Translations under genes and position numbers: made by a program
In this document: piece after piece, positions 29,732-35,342 of the stretch
Position numbering within the stretch: the first letter of the stretch is position 1
Layout of the letters: each line of letters starts with the position of its first letter
The notes under the pieces: model-generated
Seen by the model: the letters and a program-made list of their open reading frames with translations, nothing else
What the model was told of the DNA's origin: nothing
Database searches by the model: none
NCBI GenBank assembly: GCA_016931355.1
Contig: JAFGEX010000252.1
Location: forward strand, 1-35,342
Length of the DNA: 35,342 bases
DNA from: a bacterium
Lineage (GTDB): Bacteria > Zhuqueibacterota > QNDG01 > JABMRT01
Direction of reading: 5' to 3'

Positions 29732-30442
29732 TCAAAAGGAGGATTGCCTGCGTCCGCGATGAACAGCCATGGACCCCAGCATGAGACGGCGGAAACGCAC
29801 GGACCTGAATCCGGCCTGCCGCATGATTTCAGCGATCTCTTCCGCAGACTTGAATTCAGCGGTGCTTTCCGATAAATACGAATAGGCATCCGGTTCTCCG
29901 GAAAGAATCCGGCCGATCAGCGGCACAAGCGTGTTGATATAGAAGCGAACAGGCCGATGAAACAGGTCCGCCGGAGGGGGTGTTGTATCCAGATTCACGG
30001 CAAATCCGCCGGGTTTCAGAACCCGATGCTGCTCTTGAAACGCTTTTTTAAGATCAAAGACGTTCCGCAGGATATATCCTGAGACAACGGCATCGAAACT
30101 TGCGTCGGGGAAAGGCAGATCCAGGGCGTCCGAACGGATCCATTGAATGCGAAGGCCCCCATTCCGGCTCCTACCCCTCATCATCATCTCTTTCGTAAAA
30201 TCCACTCCCCAGGCCGAAGCAGTCGAATCCTGCCGGAGGGCTTCCAGCGCCAGTTCGCCTGTGCCTGCGCCCATGTCCAGAAACCTCCCGCTGCGCGGAA
30301 TACGGGCCAGATGAACGGCCTTCCGCCGCCAGGTCAAATCCTGCCCCAGGGACAGGATGCGGTTCATCCGGTCGTATTCGCCTGTCAGGCGGGTGAAGAG
30401 TTCCCGCACTTTTTCCGAATGGTATTTTTTGTCCGAATGCAC
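29732..30442 (-). CDS. menG: Demethylmenaquinone/ubiquinone methyltransferase (MenG/UbiE)
   Basis: VRELFTRLTGEYDRMNRILSLGQDLTWRRKAV; LDMGAGTGELAL; DALDLPFPDASFDAVVSGYILRNVFD; RVLKPGG. Confidence 0.9.
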   Translation of the reverse strand: MHSDKKYHSEKVRELFTRLTGEYDRMNRILSLGQDLTWRRKAVHLARIPRSGRFLDMGAGTGELALEALRQDSTASAWGVDFTKEMMMRGRSRNGGLRIQWIRSDALDLPFPDASFDAVVSGYILRNVFDLKKAFQEQHRVLKPGGFAVNLDTTPPPADLFHRPVRFYINTLVPLIGRILSGEPDAYSYLSESTAEFKSAEEIAEIMRQAGFRSVRFRRLMLGSMAVHRGRRQSSF

Positions 30443-30468
30443 GCTGTTGCCGTTCTCTGCAAAGCAGG

Positions 30469-30891
30469 CTACTTGACGCTCAGCTTGATCCTGATCAGGA
30501 TTCCAGCGTATTCGACATCCTTTTTGTTTCTGAACAAAACGGTGAGGCCGCGGATCTTGCCGTATTTCTTGCCGCTCCGGAATTGTTCCTTTAACTCATC
30601 GGAGAGAGCGCTGTTCATGACGGCTTCTTGGGCACTGTCGTTGAGATAGAAAGTCATTCGAAAGGAACCCGGTATAACGGATAGCCAGAATATGGTCTTT
30701 TTCTTTCTCGTCGCCTTGAGGAGCCAGCTCTTTCCGTCATTGTAATACCGCCATTCCGTCAGGATATCGGGATGATGGGCATGAAGGCTGTCGAAAACGG
30801 AAATCCACAACGGTTTGGATTTCCCGATATGCGAAAAAACGACCTTGTCAGCCGGAAATGTATTTTTATCTCCCAGGACAGGCTGTTCCAT
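30469..30891 (-). CDS. DUF3788-like protein
   Basis: About 140 aa; WRYYNDGKSWLLKATRKKKTIFWLSVIPGSFRMTFYL...KYGKIRGLTVLFRNKKDVEYAGILIRIKL. Confidence 0.6.
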   Translation of the reverse strand: MEQPVLGDKNTFPADKVVFSHIGKSKPLWISVFDSLHAHHPDILTEWRYYNDGKSWLLKATRKKKTIFWLSVIPGSFRMTFYLNDSAQEAVMNSALSDELKEQFRSGKKYGKIRGLTVLFRNKKDVEYAGILIRIKLSVK

Positions 30892-30924
30892 CTCTTCCTC
30901 CCGGTTTACTGCTCAGGGCAACAT

Positions 30925-31043
30925 TTGAATTTGTCAGCGAGCGCATTCCCCTTAGGCTTGCCGCGGGGTAAGCGAATGAATCTAAAAGTCTTCTTCCCTA
31001 CAGATCGAAGATTTCCCGGCAGCTCAATGCCGGGGAGCTTCAA
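30925..31043 (+). repeat. Dispersed palindromic element, copy B
   Basis: TTGAATTTGTCAGCGAGCGCATTCCCCTTAGGCTTGCCGCGGGGTAAGCGAATGAAT...TTCCCTACAGATCGAAGATTTCCCGGCAGCTCAATGCCGGGGAGCTTCAA. Confidence 0.9.
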
Positions 31044-31099
31044 AATGGCGTTCGATTTGAAAATGGGAGGAGACCAGTCCGCCCGGAGGTGGGCATGAT

Positions 31100-31124
31100 A
31101 ATCCACAATCCAAAATCCGCAATC
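31100..31124. repeat. Degenerate AATCCxCAATCCAAAATCC motif, overlapping the DUF1295 stop codon
   Basis: AATCCACAATCCAAAATCCGCAATC; close relative at 34992-35017. Confidence 0.6.
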
Positions 31125-31908
31125 AAATGCGACTGTCCTGACGGGATTTTTTCGGGAACCAGGGGATGAAGATGGACGTCCTTGCGGCGTATTCCTGGTA
31201 TTCTGCATTGTCCTTGTAATGTTTTTCGAGCAGGGGGACGCCGGAGACCCTGATGAGCAGAAAATCAATCAACAGGGGGCTGATCGCTGCAAGCCAGCCG
31301 TTTTGACCCGGCACAGCCATGAAAAAAAATCCCCACCAGAGCAGGGCCTCGCCGAAATAATTCGGGTGGCGCGAGTAGCGCCACAGGCCGGTCTGGAGGA
31401 TTCGGCCCGGCCCGGACCTGTAGCGCAGAAACTGTTTCAGCTGCAGATCTGCCGTTGTTTCAATCAACAGGCCAATTCCCCAGACAATGATGCCGATGAT
31501 GTCCCATGCGCCGATTGAATCCCTGTCATCACGCATGATCATGAGAATGGGGAAGGCGATGAGAAAGAGCAGGATGCCCTGGAGCATGAACACATGGGTG
31601 TAACCGAAAATTCCTGCCCGCTTCCCCCAATTTTTGCGCATCTTCGCATAGCGGAAATCCTCGGATTTTGAAAGTCTGGGCAGAATATGCAGGATGAGCC
31701 GCAAGGCCCAGACGCTCGTCATGACCGCAACGATCCAGTCCCGGAAAGAGGGGCCGGGATCCAGCAGCAGGCCGGTCCAGGCCACGAGTGCGAATCCGCC
31801 GCCCCAGGCGAAGTCCGCGAGGCCGAAATTTTTTATTTTCTGGGCAATGAAATAGAACAGGGTCATATAGACCCATAAGGTGACGCCCGATGCGAGAAAA
31901 GTGTTCAT
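31123..31908 (-). CDS. DUF1295 / steroid 5-alpha-reductase-like membrane protein
   Basis: MNTFLASGVTLWVYMTLFYFIAQKIKNFGLADFAWGGGF; YFGEALLWWGFF; LWRYSRHPNYFGE; C-terminal LLEKHYKDNAEYQEYAARTSIFIPWFPK. Confidence 0.87.
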   Translation of the reverse strand: MNTFLASGVTLWVYMTLFYFIAQKIKNFGLADFAWGGGFALVAWTGLLLDPGPSFRDWIVAVMTSVWALRLILHILPRLSKSEDFRYAKMRKNWGKRAGIFGYTHVFMLQGILLFLIAFPILMIMRDDRDSIGAWDIIGIIVWGIGLLIETTADLQLKQFLRYRSGPGRILQTGLWRYSRHPNYFGEALLWWGFFFMAVPGQNGWLAAISPLLIDFLLIRVSGVPLLEKHYKDNAEYQEYAARTSIFIPWFPKKSRQDSRI

Positions 31909-31918
31909 AATAGAATGA

Positions 31919-33694
31919 TCAAAGGATAGCCACGGCGATGGCGCCCAATCCTGCGTGGGATCCGATCGCAGGCGACACATCCACGATGTGATCCGCGCGT
32001 TTACCGATGATGGGTATCAGGCGGTCCTCCAGATCAAGGGCCTTTTCCCGCGCGCCGGCTGAAGCAACGATGTAATTCTCCACCGGCAGGCGGTGATGCC
32101 TCTCCCTGATGAATCCGATAATTTTCCGGACCTGGCCTTCATGATTAAAGGCCTTGCCGCACATGGAGGCTTTTCCGTACTCGTCAAGGGATATGATGGG
32201 CTTGAGACGCACTGTATTTGCGATTGCACCCTTCAGATGGCTGATCCGGCCGCCGCGCATGAGGTATTTCAGCGTGGGCACGGTCACGTAAACACGGACG
32301 TCCCGGATCCATCCGGCCGACCGGTCGAGGGCGTGCTCATGGGTGCAGCCCTCCTGCAGGATGCGGGCCATTCTTTCCACGATGAGGGCGAGCGATAAAG
32401 ACAGATTCCGGGAATCGATCACGGATATTCTCGCGTCCTTCAGACTTTCCGCAGCGGTTTTCGCCGCCTGGAATGTACCGCTCAAGCCGGATGAAAGATG
32501 GACGGACAGGATGGAATCATAGTGTTCGGCCAGGAATCGGTACAGGGCTGCAAACTGCTGTACGGCCGGCTGCGATGTTTTGGGAAAATCCGGAGAGGTT
32601 TCCGCCTTGGCATAGAACTGGTCCGGGGAAATGGCCACCTTGTCCAGATATTCGGTTTTTCCGAAATTGAGGTGCAGAGGCACAATGTGTATTTGGTATC
32701 GATCCAGCACTTCCAGGGGCAGATCGCAGGATGTGTCCGTGACCAGGGCGATCCGGGCGGCCCGCCTGTGAACGGCTTCAAACTGCCGCTTCATGTCGTC
32801 GATTTTGGGGACTTGGATCGCGCCGAGCGGTCCAAGCCGCTCATAGATTTTAGAAGGATCGTTGGTGTGGATGTGTATCTTCAATCTCTCCTGTGTGCCG
32901 CTGACGACGAGGGAATCCCCCAGGTCTTCGATCAGGACCTGGGCGACTTCCGGTTTGAGGCCGTTTCCGGAGAGAAACATTTCACAGCAGTACCGTTGTG
33001 TGATGGATTCGCCGGACACGACCGGGTGGATATCCTCGAAGTTCTCATGGACGGTTTTTTCGGAGGGAGTTTCCGCTTTTTTCCCGTGCTTGACGAAATG
33101 CGTGATGCCTTCCAGAAAATGGACGAATCCCTGGGCGCCGGCATCGACCACGCCGGCTTCCTCGAGCTTCTTGAGCTGTTTCGGCGTTTCCTTCAGGGCC
33201 TTCCTGGCGGACTCCAGGGAATGATGCATGAGATCATTGAAATCCGACATTTTCTCATGCCCGGCATGAAGGGCATTGCTCCAGGCTTTCATCACCGTCA
33301 GGATGGTCCCTTCAACCGGTTTGCTCAGCGCATGATAGGCCCTGTCCACTCCGGACCGGACCGCATGGGCGAATTCCCTGGCGGTCAGCGCTTCCTTATC
33401 CTGCATGGCCTCGCTGAGGCCGCGGATGAACTGCGCTAAAATGATGCCGGAATTTCCCCTGGATCCGGCGAGCGCCGCATCTGCAAAGCCCTTGCTGACC
33501 GCGGCTACAGAGGGATTGCTGGATGACCCGAGCATGGTTGAATTCAGGGTGGCCGCCAGGTTGGTTCCCGTGTCTCCGTCCGGGACCGGGAACACATTGA
33601 TCCGGTCCAGAAACCTGCGGTTCCTTTCCACTTCGCGGGACCCGTGCAGGAAAGCAAAATAGAGCTTTTCACCGTCTATTCTTTTGAGTTTCAT
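31919..33694 (-). CDS. DAK2-domain (FakA-like) fused to DegV-domain (FakB-like) protein
   Basis: FakA-like NVFPVPDGDTGTNLAATLNS, GSRGNSGIILAQFIRG, VDAGAQGFV; then DegV-like ALVTDTSCDLPLEVLDRYQIHIVPLHLNFG, TSQPAVQQF, SSGLSGTFQAA, LMRGGRISHLKGAI, AIGSHAGLGAIAVAIL. ATG at 33694 preferred. Confidence 0.92.
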   Translation of the reverse strand: MKLKRIDGEKLYFAFLHGSREVERNRRFLDRINVFPVPDGDTGTNLAATLNSTMLGSSSNPSVAAVSKGFADAALAGSRGNSGIILAQFIRGLSEAMQDKEALTAREFAHAVRSGVDRAYHALSKPVEGTILTVMKAWSNALHAGHEKMSDFNDLMHHSLESARKALKETPKQLKKLEEAGVVDAGAQGFVHFLEGITHFVKHGKKAETPSEKTVHENFEDIHPVVSGESITQRYCCEMFLSGNGLKPEVAQVLIEDLGDSLVVSGTQERLKIHIHTNDPSKIYERLGPLGAIQVPKIDDMKRQFEAVHRRAARIALVTDTSCDLPLEVLDRYQIHIVPLHLNFGKTEYLDKVAISPDQFYAKAETSPDFPKTSQPAVQQFAALYRFLAEHYDSILSVHLSSGLSGTFQAAKTAAESLKDARISVIDSRNLSLSLALIVERMARILQEGCTHEHALDRSAGWIRDVRVYVTVPTLKYLMRGGRISHLKGAIANTVRLKPIISLDEYGKASMCGKAFNHEGQVRKIIGFIRERHHRLPVENYIVASAGAREKALDLEDRLIPIIGKRADHIVDVSPAIGSHAGLGAIAVAIL

Positions 33695-33820
33695 TGAGCC
33701 CCCGAATGAAATGCCCGGAACGGTCATGGAGCTGCAAGATTTTATTGATTGCGCGCAATATAAATGCTTTACGGATCATTGTCAAACGGTTTGTTGGATC
33801 AGGGAAAATATATCCATTCC

Positions 33821-33940
33821 ATGAATCTGACAGCGAGCGCATTCTCCCTTAGGTTTGCCGCGGGGTAAGCGAGCGAATACAAATAAATTTTTCCCTACAG
33901 ATCGAAGATTCCCCGGCAGCTCACTGCCGGGGAGCTTCAA
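33821..33940 (+). repeat. Dispersed palindromic element, copy C
   Basis: ATGAATCTGACAGCGAGCGCATTCTCCCTTAGGTTTGCCGCGGGGTAAGCGAGCGAAT...TTCCCTACAGATCGAAGATTCCCCGGCAGCTCACTGCCGGGGAGCTTCAA. Confidence 0.92.
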
Positions 33941-34000
33941 TCCAGACGGGGAGCATCTCATGGAAGGAGGTTTCCTGCCTTTGCCGCATGATGTGAATGC

Positions 34001-34029
34001 TTGACAATCCCGATGAAAACGCATAAATT
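34001..34029 (+). promoter_or_regulatory. Sigma70-type promoter upstream of the Met-rich secreted protein
   Basis: TTGACA (34001-34006), 17-bp spacer, TAAATT (34024-34029). Confidence 0.6.
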
Positions 34030-34140
34030 CCCCTGTTGCCTCCGGCAGGGAAGGGAACTCTTTTCCTGGGGGGACAGTCTAAAAGAGTCGGCGGTATGCT
34101 GCCGGAAATGAAACGATAACGGATTTCGAAAGGAGAAGAA

Positions 34141-34902
34141 ATGAAGAAAAACAGGGCGAAGGGATGGATCGCTCTCCTGGCGATGGCGGTTCTGGTGTCA
34201 GGGATGTCGGCCGCGGACACCATGATGAAACAGAAACAGCATACGGACGCATTCAAGATGATGGGTCAGGAGCAGCCGGCCAAGGATATGATTCAGACCT
34301 TCTGGTTCACAGATGATAAAATGGTCAGCCAGTCTGATGAACAATCCATACTCGTCAGGCTGGACAAGAATGCAATCTACATGATCGACCATGTCCAGAA
34401 AGTCTATTCCGAGCTGCCTCCCAACCTGTTCGAAGCCATGGCCGAGGAAGCCGGGGCAGAGGATGAAGAGGCCATGAAGGCCATGCCGGAATTCATGAAA
34501 AACATGATGAAAATGAAGGCTACGGTGCAACCCACGAACGAGGGCAAAAAGATCAAAAATTGGAACGCCAAAAAGTATCTGCAGACCATCGAGATGGCCA
34601 TGGGTAAAACCACATCCGAAATCTGGGCCACGGAAGACATCAAGATCAACAAGGATCTTTATTTGAAATTTTCTACTGCCATGTTCGCCATGCAGCCCGG
34701 CATGAAAGAGATGATGGACGACATGATGAAGGAGATGCAGAAAATCAAGGGTTTCCAGGTTCAGTCCTCGTCCGTCTCGGACATGATGGGGACGCAGCTC
34801 AAATCATCCATGGAACTGCTTGAGTACAAGGAAGGCAATCCCCCGGCCGGCACCTATGACATTCCAGCCGGATACAAGCAGAAAAAATGGTCGGGGAAGT
34901 AA
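34141..34902 (+). CDS. Secreted Met-rich protein, DUF4412-like
   Basis: Signal peptide MKKNRAKGWIALLAMAVLVSGMSAAD; RBS AAAGGAGAAG upstream of ATG; Met-rich tracts (MPEFMKNMMKMKA, MKEMMDDMMKEMQK). Confidence 0.75.
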   Translation: MKKNRAKGWIALLAMAVLVSGMSAADTMMKQKQHTDAFKMMGQEQPAKDMIQTFWFTDDKMVSQSDEQSILVRLDKNAIYMIDHVQKVYSELPPNLFEAMAEEAGAEDEEAMKAMPEFMKNMMKMKATVQPTNEGKKIKNWNAKKYLQTIEMAMGKTTSEIWATEDIKINKDLYLKFSTAMFAMQPGMKEMMDDMMKEMQKIKGFQVQSSSVSDMMGTQLKSSMELLEYKEGNPPAGTYDIPAGYKQKKWSGK

Positions 34903-34915
34903 TCGCATCCATTAA

Positions 34916-34943
34916 AAAAGCGGCGTGTCACAGCGCCGCTTTT
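34916..34943 (+). terminator. Rho-independent terminator
   Basis: AAAAGCGGCG (34916-34925)/CGCCGCTTTT (34934-34943), perfect 10-bp inverted repeat ending in T. Confidence 0.8.
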
Positions 34944-34957
34944 CAATTTAGATCGCG

Positions 34958-35017
34958 GATTGTGGATTTTTGATTTCGGAAAATTTCTTTTCAATCCGCA
35001 ATCCAAAATCCACAATC
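34958..35017. repeat. Inverted repeat of the AATCCACAATCCAAAATCC motif
   Basis: GATTGTGGATTTT (34958-34970) is the exact reverse complement of AAAATCCACAATC (35005-35017). Confidence 0.7.
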
Positions 35018-35051
35018 GAAAATCCCGATCTCCTATTCGATAACCCAACAC

Positions 35052-35080
35052 GCGGCAGCTTGCTGCCGCACTCCAAAATC
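35052..35080. repeat. Short palindromic repeat, copy 2 (GCGGCAGC-TT-GCTGCCGC-ACTCCAAAATC)
   Basis: Same as 3099-3127 apart from the 2-nt loop. Confidence 0.7.
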
Positions 35081-35186
35081 CGAACTACTTTTTTTGCGAT
35101 GCCCGATGCCCGAACTCATTTCCGATTGAAGGCGGCCGATTGACGATTTTCCGATCCCCGAACCCCAAGTCCCGATACCCGTTTTT

Positions 35187-35342
35187 ACGAAGCACGCGGC
35201 ACGTCTTTTTCGATCATTTATCGACAATCGTCAATCTTCAATCGAAAATCCTTATTCCCGATCCCCTTCTTTCACGATGCCCGATGCACGAAGCACGAGG
35301 GCCGTCTTTTCCCGAACGCCAATCGACAATCGTCAATCTTCA
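35187..35342. repeat. Degenerate direct-repeat array (about 100-bp spacing) running off the window end
   Basis: ACGAAGCACG...GTCTTTT...ATCGACAATCGTCAATCTTCA at 35187-35240 and 35288-35342; the 21-mer ATCGACAATCGTCAATCTTCA is exact at 35220 and 35322. Confidence 0.75.

Noticed and set aside
30906-31268. ORFs across the repeats (30906..31268 -, 33782..34024 -, 15764..15997 -, 6211..6414 +) encoding similar peptides such as LPGNLRSVGK..RLPRGKPKG
   Set aside because: The peptide similarity follows from the shared DNA repeat, in different frames and strands; no RBS or domain supports real genes.

Overview
The window is chromosomal DNA from a moderately GC-rich bacterium. It looks like a member of the FCB superphylum or a related candidate phylum, because it carries a PorU-like C25 peptidase with a T9SS/FlgD-type C-terminal domain, Reg_prop-type beta-propeller repeats and a FecR-domain protein. 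It is mostly housekeeping sequence. On the + strand: sugar transferase (5' truncated), serS, an ICMT-like methyltransferase, class II FBP aldolase, a HAD phosphatase, a CDF-like membrane protein, PorU-like, NifU/IscU-like, YigZ, CNNM/CorC, dnaN, DUF721, gyrB, gyrA, archease, an uncharacterised protein, FecR and a beta-propeller protein. On the - strand: hypA, hypB, citrate synthase, DUF3788, menG/ubiE, GH95 fucosidase, GNAT, DUF1295 and a DAK2-DegV fusion. No IS element, CRISPR array, tRNA or rRNA was recognised. The strongest non-routine signal is a dispersed palindromic repeat of about 115-120 bp with five recognisable copies (6197, 15870 reversed, 24954, 30925, 33821). Its ends are conserved, its 3' hairpin is kept by different sequence in one copy, and a central hairpin-loop segment is found in both orientations among copies. 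One copy lies between a strong promoter and dnaN, and another overlaps the 5' end of a coding region. Protein-level oddities: a NifU/IscU-like scaffold with Asp replacing the first cluster-ligand Cys, a CDF-like protein lacking canonical metal-site residues, Met at the GyrA Ser83-equivalent position, and a single-chain FakA/FakB-like fusion. All calls come from reading the sequence; no database search was run.
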